Source of the DNA: Yamagishiella unicocca
Taxonomy: Eukaryota > Chlorophyta > Chlorophyceae > Chlamydomonadales > Volvocaceae
Assembly (NCBI GenBank): GCA_003116995.1
Contig: BDSL01000014.1
Coordinates: forward strand, 1,240,001-1,304,000
Direction: 5' to 3'
Length of the DNA: 64,000 nucleotides
Position 1 is the first letter of the stretch, and each line of letters opens with the position of its first letter. Positions 10,037 to 21,325 of this stretch are shown here, piece after piece. Position numbers and translations under genes: made by a program. The notes under the pieces were generated by a model. That model did not search any database and was not told the origin of the DNA. It saw nothing but the letters and a program-made list of their open reading frames with translations.

Positions 10037-12944
10037 TCAGTCATCGCGGCCGCGTGCGAACATTTGCAGCAGGCGCAGCACCTCCGCGTACATCCACACC
10101 AGGGTCATCATGAGAGAGAAGCCCGAGTACCACTCGAACCTGGTGGTGGGACAGGGACGGAAGCGGGGGTTGAGAGGAAACGCGGCAGGAGGGAAGGCAA
10201 AAGGAGGCCATGGAGGCAGAGGTCACACGGGCACGTTGGGCCGCGGAAGCAGCGAGCCCTGCTGCGCGGCGTGCTTGCGTTCGATCGCGGCTGCCTCCTG
10301 TCTGGTGTGCAGCTGGCAGCGGGGGGACACCAAGAGCTGCGCTGATGGCGTGCGTGAGCGACTGAGCTGATGGCGTGCGTGAGCGACTGAGCTGATGGCG
10401 TGCGTGAGCGACTGAGCTGATGGCGTGCGTGAGCGACTGAGCTGATGGCGTGCGTGAGCGACTGAGCTGATGGCGTGCGTGAGCGACTGAGCTGATGGCG
10501 TGCGTGAGCGACTGAGCTGATGGCGTGCGTGAGCGACTGAGCTGATGGCGTGCGTGAGCGACTGAGCTGATGGCGTGCGTGAGCGACTGAGCTGATGGCG
10601 TGCGTGAGCGACTGAGCTGATGGCGTGCGTGAGCGACTGAGCTGATGGCGTGCGTGAGCGACTGAGCTGATGGCGTGCGTGAGCGACTGAGCTGATGGCG
10701 TGCGTGAGCGACTGAGCTGATGGCGTGCGTGAGCGACTGAGCTGATGGCGTGCGTGAGCGACTGAGCTGATGGCGTGCGTGAGCGACTGAGCTGATGGCG
10801 TGCGTGAGCGACTGAGCTGATGGCGTGCGTGAGCGACTGAGCTGATGGCGTGCGTGAGCGACTGAGCTGATGGCGTGCGTGGGCGACTGAGCTGGGCGGA
10901 CGCAGCCCTCCCCGCGCCGTACAGCAAGCAAGGTGGCTGGGGAACGCACCACCCTGGGCACACCGCATCACACCTGGGCACATCACAGCACGCCGGGCCG
11001 CCTACAGCCACATCGCACACTACCGGCCCTCCCAGCCGCCAGCGCACCACCCGCACAGCCACCCACAGACCCTCAGCATCTTGCCCCACCGCCAACGACC
11101 GCTTTGGGCGCCACCATGGCCCCCACACCACCCACCACTTGGGCATGCGCGCACGAGCTGCCGAGCGGATCATGTCGAAGTCGAGCAGCAGGTTAGCTGC
11201 CGCCAGGCTGGCGGCCACCAGGCCCAGGCCGATGCCCACGGGCCCGGCGGACAGCAGGCTGGGCAGCCGCACCCCGAACATGGACAGCAGCCACGTCAGC
11301 ATCATGGTGGCGAAGTAGCCGCCGGTGACCATGATGACACCGTCCCGGAACTTGTCCGTCACTCGGATGAGGCGCGCCTACGTGGGACCAGAGAGCGGAG
11401 GAACCCCCGTGGGCCGACATGTAGGGAGGAGGAGAGCTCGGAAGGAAACGTGGGGATCAGGGGGCAGGGCGCGGTGAGCCGTGTGCCCGGAGGCGAGGGG
11501 AGGCAGTGCGGCTGGAAGTGTGGCGGCGGGGTTGTGGCTGCGTGTGTGTGGGGGGGGGGGGGCGGGCCGGATGGTGTGCAGAGGAGGCTGGGCAGAGGAA
11601 GTGGGTGAGGGGCAGGCGGCCCGGGCGCCGCCGGCAGGCAGTCAGCCGGCACTGCCGGAACCGAGCCCGCAGTGGCGGCGGCGGCGGCGCTAGCCCTGGG
11701 GGCTGGCAGCAGCTGCAACGGGTCGCCCCCTGGTCGGCAGAGCCGCGGCAAGGCGAGGTCGCGTGGGGGTGGTTGGTTGGTTTGTCGTCCCAGCGCGGGC
11801 AGGTAAATTAGTTTGTTGGAAGTCGAATCGCGGCGTGCCAGGGAATGCCGCCGCGGGCAGTGCGGCGGAGGCGGACTGCGACCGGAAAGAAGCTCCCACC
11901 TGGAAGGCCACGAGGAGCGATGCGGCGGTGCCGAAGGTGAGCATGAACGCGTTGAGCACAATGCCCGGGTACATCACCTGCGGCAAGCGAACAGGCGGGG
12001 GCAGGCAGGCGGGCGGGCGGTGGGTGCAGCAGGCCGCGCAGGCACAGCGACATTCGGGTGCCCTGGCAGTTGCTCGTGTCAGCCGCAGGCCCGCATCCCT
12101 TGTCCCCCGCGACACCACGCACACAAAGCGAGGCAAGGGAGCTGTACGCGGAAAGCCGGAAACCGACGACCAGGATCCTAACCACGCCCCACATGCGCCG
12201 CGGCATGACTCGTGTGGTGGGCCCTTTTTGGCTGCCTGCCCTCGCGGTCGCACCGTGCTGGGAGCCGTGCCTCTGTACCCCTCACCTCCAGCATCGCAGA
12301 GAAGCCAGCCATTGCGACGCCCTGCGCCGCGGAGAACACCAGCGACGTCCCCATGGCCCACTGCGGCTTGAACATGGTGGTCATAGCGGCAATCAGCGCC
12401 ACCACGCCGGCGCCCTTGCTGGCCGCCAGCATGGCGGCGGCGTTGCCGGAAAAGATCTGGCGGCCAGGCGGGCGCGAGCGGCGGGTTCGAGGTAGGCAGC
12501 GGCGCGGGGGGCGGAAGAGCAGCTCCTATAGCCTGAGGTCACTAGCGCACTGCCCTCCACGCACTCCCTCCTCCCCGCATTGGCACCTGGTGTTGCGAAA
12601 CACCGGCTGACAGCTGCCCCGCCTGCCGTGTCCTTTGCGTGCAGAGACAGGGCGGGGCCGCACGGCACTTGGGATGCCCCAGTGATCCGGCTTTGAAGCC
12701 TGGCCTGAGACCGCTGTGTGCGCTGCCCGGGCCCGCCGCTGCGTCCCGCCGCCCACACAAAGTTGCCGTCGCGCACCTGCACCCAAGTGGCAGCCGCGGA
12801 AGCCAGCGCCACGGCCAGCAGCAGCCCTGTCTTTTGGACTGCCCCATCGACTGTCATCGGCGGTCCGGCGCGGCCTGTCTGGTAGATGGCGTCGTCCACC
12901 TTTCCAAAGGTGAAAGCGGGATTCGATGACGTGCTGGTCATCAT
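10037..12944 (-). CDS. Bax inhibitor-1-like (TMBIM/YetJ-type) membrane protein, five exons
   Basis: Exons from 5' to 3': 12944-12777, 12456-12286, 11977-11900, 11377-11136, 10139-10037. All junctions are gt/ag and phases agree (0, 0, 0, 2), giving 253 residues. The ATG at 12944 begins MMTSTSSNPAFTFGK. MTVDGAVQKTGLLL follows, the N-terminal signature of bacterial and plastid-type BaxI_1 proteins. Then come FKPQWAMG, YPGIVLNAFMLTFG, VTDKFRDGVIMVTGGYFA, ANLLLDFDMIRSAAR and, across the last junction, MPKWFEWYSGFSLMMTLVW, ending FARGRDD. About seven hydrophobic segments are visible, and the Asp residues of the DFD motif match the region that forms the buried acidic site of YetJ. Family knowledge: these are calcium-leak or stress-related integral membrane proteins. 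The organelle is not decidable; an upstream targeting exon cannot be excluded. Confidence 0.88.
10341..10890. repeat. 25-bp tandem array, exactly 22 units, in the last intron of the Bax-inhibitor-like gene
   Basis: Twenty-two copies of a 25-bp unit beginning gctgatggcgtgcgtgagcg; only the last unit carries a visible change (gagcg to gggcg). It lies inside the 996-bp intron 10140-11135. Because 25 is not a multiple of 3, every frame reads all phases; no stop occurs on the minus strand, so it produces long false frames with SVAHARHQLSRSR repeats. Confidence 0.96.
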
Positions 12945-13641
12945 GTGAGTTACTACTCCCAAGCGGCTGGAGACGGGCACGCCATGAACGTGCTGCACCT
13001 GACGCAGCAAAATGGGCTTGCCACGCCGCTCCAGCGTGTGAAGGGGCCACGGCTCAGCTTCGCAGCGCCCTGAGGAGGAAGGAAACAGGCAGCGGGTTTG
13101 TTACAACTCAGACGCCGGGGACATACGCAAAGGACGTGGATTCAACCAAGATGCATTGACACAGCTGGTTCCTTCACAGCTCACCACGATACGAGCCGAC
13201 GCCGATCTGCGGCGACAACCTCCTCGCAAGCATCCTTGTCGAGCTCTTGAAATTTAGCTTGCTTGGGAAACTACAGATTACTAATAATATAGTGCAAGGA
13301 GCCGCTGCAACGTTTGGAGGAAATTTGCCCCAGCTTCTGCAAGCTAACAGGCAACTAAGACTTGATCAAAAGAAATGTTCAAGGTCAGTAGTAAATACAG
13401 ATCAGAGGAACATCAACCTCCTTGAAGTCGAAGCGAATACAGTACGAACTTGGCAGGTGGCCGTGGGCCCGTGGCCCCATGTATTCATTGCTCCCCCTCC
13501 CCCCTGACATTGTATGCACATAACCACAAATCAGTATATGGTATAAGGCATAGGTCAGGCCAACATAAAGTTAGAACACCTTTTGGTAGTGGTGCTGCCG
13601 GTTAGGTATCTCAATAGCCTAATGAATTTCCTCCAAGCCGA
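12945..13641. promoter_or_regulatory. Shared 5' region between divergent genes
   Basis: The Bax-inhibitor-like start (12944, minus) and the deubiquitinase start (13642, plus) face away from each other across 697 bp. The stretch 13240-13640 is clearly more AT-rich than its surroundings. It should contain both 5' UTRs and promoters. No specific factor site or TATA box can be assigned. Confidence 0.5.
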
Positions 13642-16600
13642 ATGAGTACCTATCCTAATGATGTTGTAGAGGCGCTAGTGCGCGAGTATCTTGTGCGTGC
13701 TGGCTGCCCCACTGCTTTAGAAGCCTTCAACCGAGAAAAGGTCAGCATTCCAGTTTATTTTGAGACCTGGCATGACTTTTCGTCAATGTACGCAGACTAA
13801 CAGCGATGGAGGGCCGTGGATCTGACTGGGATGACCTGTCGACGTTGCCGCATGTGTGTTGTGCAGCCCAAGAACGATAACAGCATCACCAAGCGGGAGC
13901 TTCTTCGCAAGGCACTGGGTCTTGACAAAGCTGCAGCTTTCTTTAAGAAGCAAAACCCGGCTATCGAGGGCATTCCCTCAACTCTCGAGGTCTGGGTCAA
14001 CTACCAGATGGCTAAGTTAAACACCATTCCAGACGCACCAGCTAGGCCACCGCAGGTGCGTTTTGTTACCCAAGGGGCAAAGCGGAGTAGAGGAACATGC
14101 CAATTCGGCTGAGTTTTATTGTCCGGTATTGTCCTGAATAGCAAACTTAACCTCGACCGAATCGATGCCCCCCTAGCCCCGTGCCGGAAACCTCACGTCC
14201 AGTTTCATGCACTGGCACAATTGCTGCCTCAGGCATCACGTAGCCTTTTCCCCACATGGTCCCAGTCCTTAGCCTGCCCGCTCCCAATCCTCAGCCTGCC
14301 AAGGCCCCCCCTCGCCCCGCGTCCCTTGCCTTCCGGCTTTCCCGACTGGCGTTCTCCCCCAACAAAGGCGGCTCGCCCGATGCGGCCCAATCCACGGGAC
14401 GTCGACGAACCAGAGGAGGCTTCCGTGCCAATGGTCCCAACGCGCAGGCAAGTTAGGGCCCGCCGGCCCGTCACACCGCAGCCCGGCAGCAGGCCGGCTA
14501 CCGCCGCGCAACGGTGACACGAACGAAGCATTACCCGTTGCGCCTCGCTTCCGGTGGGGTCGTCGGCAACACTCACCTTCTCCTACATGGCCGGCCGGAC
14601 TCCGTCACCCGCAACAACTCTCTCTGCCATCGACATGTAACATCGGTACAAGCCCTCTACTATATATTTTATGCGTCCGTGACCCGTATTTCCGTGCACC
14701 TACCCCACCCACCCTACCTGGTGACCTCGCAGGCCCGGCTCCGGCTCTGGCTTGGGAGCCCTCCCCGCCGCCGCCGCCGCTCCCTCAGGTGCTGGTCTGG
14801 GCTGGCGTCGCAGGGGGGATGACGGGTTGCGTAAGGGGAGCAAGTCCAAGAAAGGTTTGGCACTCATGGCGCCAGCCGCCGCGCAGCACGGGCAGCACCC
14901 GGTGGCGACCCCCAACCGCTCGCGCCGCTCGCTTGCACTCATGGATCCAGCCGCCGGGCACCTGCCCGCGCTTTTGAACCGCTCGCGGCGCTCACTCGCG
15001 CTCATAGATCCAGCCGTCGCGCAGCACGGGCAGCACCCGGCGGCAGCTGCCCCCAACCGCTCGCGCCGCAACCTTGTATCGCTGGCGCCAGCCATCGCCG
15101 GCCACTCGGCAGCGGCCCCCAACCGCTCGCGCCGCAACCTTGCATCGCTGGCGCCGGCCGCCGTGCAGCTGGGGCAGCACCCGGCGGCAGCCGCAGCACC
15201 CAACCGCTCACGTCGATCGCTCGCTCTTATGGGGCCAAATGCCGCGCAGCTCGGGCACCCGGCAGCGGTCCCCAACCGCTCGCGGCGCGCGCTCGCTCGC
15301 CCCGCGGAGATGCCCCGCATTGGCCCTGCGCCGCGCACGCCAGTGTGCCCCAGCCCGCCCCAGCAGCAGCACGCGCACACCCACCTACCGCCAGTACACG
15401 GTGCACCCCAGCGCCGCCCGCCCTCCCACAAGCACACGCACGCCCCCACCACCACCACTGCCACCGCCACTGCAACCACGGCCGCCGCCACGACCACCGA
15501 GTCTGACCTACGAGGCGCTCGGTGGCTGGCGACGTCGACCCCGCCTGAAGGTGTGTGGGTTGCTGCACTAAGACACGCCCCGGAGATCGCTCGCGTCTGC
15601 GCGACACATCCACGACGCCCCTCGCTTGCCATGTCTGCTGCCGCGCGACACCCGCCCACCCACCGGCCTCTGTGCTGGAAGCACCGCCCTCCGGTCCGCT
15701 GCCAGCGCTGAGGCAACACCTGAGGCAACACATGCCCGCCGCCCGCATGTCAGCACACACACACACACACACACACACACGCCCTGCCCCAACACATGCG
15801 ACCTCACCTCGCGTCCACCACCCCTCCTGCATCCTTACATGCGCCCGCGCCGCCCGCATGCACCTGCCTCCAGATCTTTATCGGGGCGGGGGCGCAGACG
15901 CGATGAACTTGTCCGCCGGAAAGCGTCGCGGGAGCCTCTCGTGCGACGAAGCACCTCCCCACCGCACGCACGGCCGCGTCGTACGGTATATACGCCTGTC
16001 GTACACGACAGCCCGTTAATCGACATGCACGCGCGCGCCTGTTACGCGCTGCCTGTGCGCCCCGCCTGAGGTAATGTCGGTGTTAAGCTGTCATTACTGC
16101 GATAACAGTTCGCTTGTGCCCCCCCCGCTGTGCTGCCCGCCTCCCCCCACCACACCGCATGCTCCGGTGCTACTCCGTTGGTGCGCAGGTCAGTGGGGCG
16201 GGGGCATCGGTTGATTTGGGTCGGGTATGCGCGGGCGGTTGAGGGCCTGCCGTGCCGTGTCGAAAACCCTAGCGCAGTGCACCCCCAGGCTGGCAGTACG
16301 ACCAGCCCATACCGCACTGTGCACCAGTCCCACCGCCTCCCATCTCTAGCCACGCAACGCCCATCGTCACGTTCTACGAAACCGCTATTTTCGGTTTTAG
16401 TGCCGGACGACCGAAAAGCCGGATTAACTGAAAATCAGAAAGTGCGCGATGTGACTCGTCTTCACTGCAAATCGCCCACGGTTTCGTTGCGGATCAGCAA
16501 TGCAAGCTTACATTGCTGTTCGTCTAACCCTTCTGTCCCGCGGCTCATCCCAACTCGTCGCCCTGTTGGTTTGCGCCCGGTGTCCAGGGGGACCTGGTCG

Positions 16601-19600
16601 GCCCGCGCCGATGCGCCAGGGCTTTGGTTTCGGAGACAGCCCAGCCGCCCCCAAGCCCGTGGCACCACTCCCTCCGGCTGCCCGGCGGGGCAGCGTGCCG
16701 ACGTGGGTCGGGCGGGTGGCTGAAACGGGGAGCGTGTGGTAGCACCAGCGACACAGTGCGGCGTCGCCAAGTTTGTGGGGGTAGGGGGTACCATGATTGC
16801 CGTGGTCACAGGCTTCTGGGGAGCACCCGGTTTGGGTTATTAAGGGAGTTACAAGGCAAACCCGTGTACGAAGGGTTATGAGGGAGTGAGGGGCTCTGAA
16901 CTGTTTCAGCGCCACGACGCGATGGGCGAGAGGCGCGGTAAGTGGTCAGCGGGGGGGCTGTGCCTGCCCGCCCTGCGCCGGACAGGGCGGTAAGTCGGCA
17001 CGCGCCGGTCTCCCCAAAGGATGGAGGGATGGCACCCGCCGGGTTGACACCTGCCGAGGGGGACTCGCGGTGGCCTCCTGTCGCGCACTGCATCTCGGCC
17101 AGCCCACAAGGCGGTAACGGGCGTCCTGCCCGCTACGGTGCGTCCATCTCCGTCCACTGCTCACCGCCCATACACCTCCCCGCCGTGGGTGCGCCGCAGC
17201 TACGATGACGACAGCGAGCCGGAGATCATCCGCCCTGCGGCGACCCACGGGTCCATAGGCGCCAGCGGCCGCTCCTCGCACACCGGCAACATGCACCACT
17301 CCGCCTCCGCCTCCACCGTCGGGCTGCGTACCTCGGCGCCCGGGGGCGCGCCCGCAGCCAGCTCCGGAATGTCCCGCACCGGCAGCGGCGCCGCCGTCGG
17401 CGGCGGCAGCGCCAGCGGCGGCGCCTTCACGCCGCCGCGCGCGGCGGTGGCGCAGCGGCCCGCGGCGGCGGTGCGGCCACCGGTCTCTGCCGGGTTGCGG
17501 CATGGGGGGGAGCTGGTGATGGAGGATATTGGGGACGTGAGCTTTGGCGACGACGACGGACCGGCGCCGGCTGTGGGCCTCGGGACCATGAGGATCTCCG
17601 GACCCGCCACGAGAAAGCCGGTGGGGCGGGGTTACGAGGATGTGGGGGGTGGGGGCTGAGGGCCGGGGATAGCAAGGAAGCCCGTATCTTTACGAGGACA
17701 CGAGGGGATGAGGCGGGGTGGGATGGGGGTGGGGTGGGGCGGGATGGGGTGGGCAAGGATGCGGCCAACTGGTAGTGGAGAAGGACAGGTGGTGCTAGAG
17801 ACTGCAGGTTGGGCGGCCCCGGCAAGGAAAGGGAACGGCACCCCTGATCAGGCCCTCCGCACCAGTGCGGCGAGCACAGTGTGGAGGGGGGTTAGGAAAG
17901 GAAACCCGTGGTCCGAAAGGGTGGGTTGCGAGAGGAAACCCGACAGGGCTGATATGGGGAACCCGGCCATCCTCAATCGGTAGGAGGGCTTCCCTTGCGG
18001 GGCTGGCTGCTTAGTGCGCCTCAGCCATGGGCCCATTGGTAGGGCGAAACCTCCTGGCTTCGCTCAATCCCGATCCTCGCAACCTCCTGGCTTCGCTCAA
18101 TCCCGATCCTCGCAACCTCCTAAATTCGCTTAATCCCGATCCCCGCCACCTCCGCTACTGGTTCACTCGCAGGGTGCGCTCATCTCGCCCGAGGTGATGC
18201 GGCAGCTGCGGCAGCTGCTGTGGGGCGCGCAGGGCCAGCCGCCCGCCTCGTGGAAGCAGGGCATGTTCTTCAACCGCCACTCCGGTCTGCAGTTTGGGTT
18301 GCTGCAGAAGCAGGGCGGGCCGTGCGGCGTGCTGGCTGGCGTGCAGGCGCACGTGCTGGCGGCGCTGCACTCAGCGGTGGGTTGCGAAAGCCGCGCCGCA
18401 GAGCGATCACAGCAGCTCTTAGCCCCGCCGCCTCTGACCCAAATCACCCGCTCAGGCAAAACCGTCGGCCCCCACCCCGGCCGCCCCCCACCCCCGCAGA
18501 GCAGCCGGGGGTCAACGCTCGACCTCCGCATTTATGCTAAACCGAGTTTTCCAGCACGCAAATCCAAATATGTTTGTCAAACATTTCCCAATTAGTCTTG
18601 CTTTTCAGTGCCGACCCACGGGTTTCCTCGCATTCCCTCCCACACCGCGCGACCGCCGCCGTCGTTGCCATCCAATGGGCACATTCGTCGCGTACAACGA
18701 CGCACAACTCCTAACTGCGCCACACGGACGGAATACGGTACACGCCCTGGGCTGCTGTTGCTCATCCCCCTGCTCGGCCCTCCTACCGCCCCTTCCTTGC
18801 TGGCTCGCAGTCGACCGGCTTCAACACCACCCCGCGCATGGCCGAGCAGCAGTCGGCCCTGGCGGCCGCCCTCACCGAGTCGCTGTGGCAGGCTCGCATG
18901 GGCCCCACTGCGTCGTTGATTCTGCCCGAGGGCGAGGCGGGCGGCGCGGCCGGGAAGCTGGGCTACGACCAGCTCAGCCGGGCACTGGCGCAGCACACCG
19001 CCGCCAGCAAGGATGCGCTCATGGTAGGTTAGCCCGGCGGCGAGTGGTCGCGGCAGAGGAGGAGCATGCGGGGCGGCATGCCTGCTCGCATGGCAGCCCT
19101 GGAAATGGCGTTGGCTTGTGTTCCTTGGGCCTTACCGTGACGTGCGCATGGGTTGGGAGTCCTTGGTGCCTTCCTTCGCTGCTGCGGTGTTGTCGGCTAA
19201 TTGCCAGCGTCGCCCCGCTCCACCTCATGCCAGCACCGCCACACCCCGCCCTGGGGTTCCTCGAAAACCGCCCTGCCGTACATCGCCCGTGCGCCGGCCC
19301 GCAGGACCTGGTCCGTGGCGCGCTGTCGGTGCTGATGTCTGAGGACGGCTGGGGCGTGGTGCTCTTTGTCATGAGCCTGGCGCTCAGCCGCGGAGTGAGC
19401 AACGTACAGGTAAGGGGGTGCCGGCGGCGCGGAGGGGGCTTGGTGCTGGACACTTATCGGCGACATCATGGATGCTGACGGGTAGGAGGGCGGGAGGGAG
19501 GCAGGGCCCGAGTAGGCGCGACGTGGCAGGGCAGTATGGCAGGAGGTGTCGGAGTCGTTTCGGCAAGCCGAATGCAAGCCGTACATACGGGCACATTTGG

Positions 19601-21325
19601 CCAAAGCGAGTACTGCCGCAACAACGTGCTCGCATCGTGCCCTCCCCGCCTTCGTGGTCCCTCGTCCAACACCTCGCCTCACGGGCACCACCAACGCCCC
19701 TCCCCCGGCTCAGGGCGACATGGACGAGCCGGGCAACAGCCTGATGGGCATGCACGGCTACTGCACCCAGGAGCTCGTCCACCTGATCCTGCTAGGTACG
19801 CGTGACGAGGGGGTTATGAGAGGAAACCCGTGGCTACGCGTCCTGAAGGGTTTCGAGGGAGGCCCGTGGACGCGAGGAAAAACCGTTTAGAAAAAAGACG
19901 TTTAGAGATGCATGCTGGAGGACTGGGGTGAGGAGACGAAAGACGAAGGTCGTATCTCGGCCTTCGGCGGCTAAGCTCAATCGGCGGCGTCTAGACGAAA
20001 GGAAGCGAGGAACCCGCGCGACGCAAGGAAACGTTTCGAGAAACCGAAGGGGGGTTACGTCCCGAAGGGGGATTACGTCCTGAAGGGGCGGGGAAGAAAC
20101 GAGGCTTGAGTGTCGTACCATTTCTCGGGTGTTGTGGCCGTAGGCGGCCCTATCCTCAAGAACAAACTCGCCGTGTCAGCCGTCGCCAAACCCCAAACCG
20201 AGCGGACAGCCGAGGCTCGGCGTGGTGCCGTGGTAACTTGAGGCCCACCTCGCCAACTGTCGGCTGCCGTGCTGTCCTCTGCCGAGCAGGCTCCGCCACT
20301 TCAAACGTCTTCGACGGCAACAAGCAACTGGACGGCACCACGACGCTCAAGGGCATCGGCCGCCGCTGCCGGCTGGGCATGCTGACGCTGTTCGAGTGGT
20401 ACAAGTGAGTGCTGTCGAGCGGGGTGCTTGGGGTGATGGTCATGAATTCGCTTGAACAGCATTTTTGCGGGGCAAATATCCTTGTAATTGCCATATAGAC
20501 CTTCTTTAGCCCCCCCACCCAGATGAGCCAAACGCGAATCGCACCAACCCACCGCCCTTCATCGCCCCCCTCAGGTACGTGGAGGTGGGCTCCTCCCTGA
20601 AGAACCCCTCGCTGCCCGTGTGGGTCGTCTGCTCGGAGAGCCACTTCACGGTGCTGTTCGCCCAGGACTCCCGGGCGCTCCAGAACCAGATGCCCTTCGA
20701 CCTGTTCTACTACGACGAGCTCGCGAACCAGGTGGGTGCAATCGCGAGAGCGTAGCAGCGGGAGCACTCGCCCGGGCGAGGCATGTATCCTCTCAACCAG
20801 CCTTTTCAGTGCTGACTTACAGGTTTCCTCTCATAGCTTCATCCGGCCGGTTGCGCCATCACCTGCTGTGTCGCGGCAGGCCCGTGGTGGCAACGTGGAG
20901 GGTCCGGTCCCTGCGCACTGCTTCCCTCACACAATTTCGCCATCTGCCCGTTGTTAATTTGTTTTGCAAAGCTGCTGCGCTTGGCGGGCCCGGTCCCGTC
21001 CCTGCCATGAGCCACCCCACCCAACTCCCGACGTTCCAAGCATGGCTTCTACTAGTGTGGCCTCCCAGCTACTTTGCCTCATGAGACCCACACGCGTTTC
21101 GGCGCCAACCCAATCCCACCGCACCGCGCTCGGTTGGTACAGGACTCCATCATCAAGCTGTCGGTGGCCAAGGACCCACGCGGCGGCTGGTCGGCGCGCA
21201 TGGGGACCACCATTGGGGACCGCGGCAAGTGCGAGGGACAGAACATCCCGCCGTTGGAGTGCGTGATCGAGACGCGCTGGCCGGGGGTCAAGGTCAACTG
21301 GAACGGTCACGACCCCATCCTGTAG
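13642..21325 (+). CDS. MINDY-3/4-type deubiquitinase with N-terminal LisH motif, about 13 exons
   Basis: Predicted exons: 13642-13740, 13867-14055, about 14233-14513, 14733-15550, 15874-15985, 17200-17620, 18173-18376, 18811-19023, 19305-19409, 19714-19795, 20290-20404, 20575-20731, 21143-21325. Phases agree throughout and give about 990 residues. Exon 1 reads [20 protein letters not shown], a LisH motif; exon 2 has [20 protein letters not shown], as in MINDY-4 N-termini. The catalytic domain begins in exon 7: [15 protein letters not shown] and [14 protein letters not shown] with the nucleophile Cys (about residue 691). It continues with [50 protein letters not shown] (candidate catalytic His near 903), [12 protein letters not shown] and a C-terminus [10 protein letters not shown] matching the family end. 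Family role: Lys48-selective trimming of ubiquitin chains. The exon 3 acceptor (14233 or 14266) and possible extra exons between 15985 and 17200 are uncertain. No TGTAA is seen within about 700 bp after the stop. Confidence 0.87.
14868..15300 (+). repeat. Degenerate protein-coding repeat in exon 4 of the deubiquitinase
   Basis: Six copies of a degenerate segment centred on NRSRR, each followed by a short hydrophobic stretch ([45 protein letters not shown]) and a Gln/His/Ala spacer. DNA period is about 60-80 bp. It lies in the linker between the LisH part and the catalytic domain, so it is likely disordered and basic. Confidence 0.8.
15754..15780. repeat. (CA)n microsatellite in a deubiquitinase intron
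   Basis: About 13 CA dinucleotides inside the intron between exons 4 and 5 (15551-15873). Confidence 0.95.
18050..18148. repeat. 33-bp tandem repeat, three copies, in an intron
   Basis: Units 18050-18082, 18083-18115 and 18116-18148 share cttcgctcaatcccgatcc. The first two are identical and the third has several substitutions. They sit just upstream of the acceptor of the exon that carries the catalytic Cys. Confidence 0.93.

Noticed and set aside
10341..10890. CRISPR-like array
   Set aside because: The 25-bp units abut with no spacers, and the locus is in an intron of a eukaryotic gene. The same holds for the 30-bp units at 1381-1500 and the 33-bp units at 18050.
14295..14447. Alternative exon 3 of the deubiquitinase with a GC donor (gcgcag|gcaagt)
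   Set aside because: Its phase (0) does not fit exon 4, which needs two bases from the previous exon. The frame ending at 14513 (acg|gtgaca) does fit.
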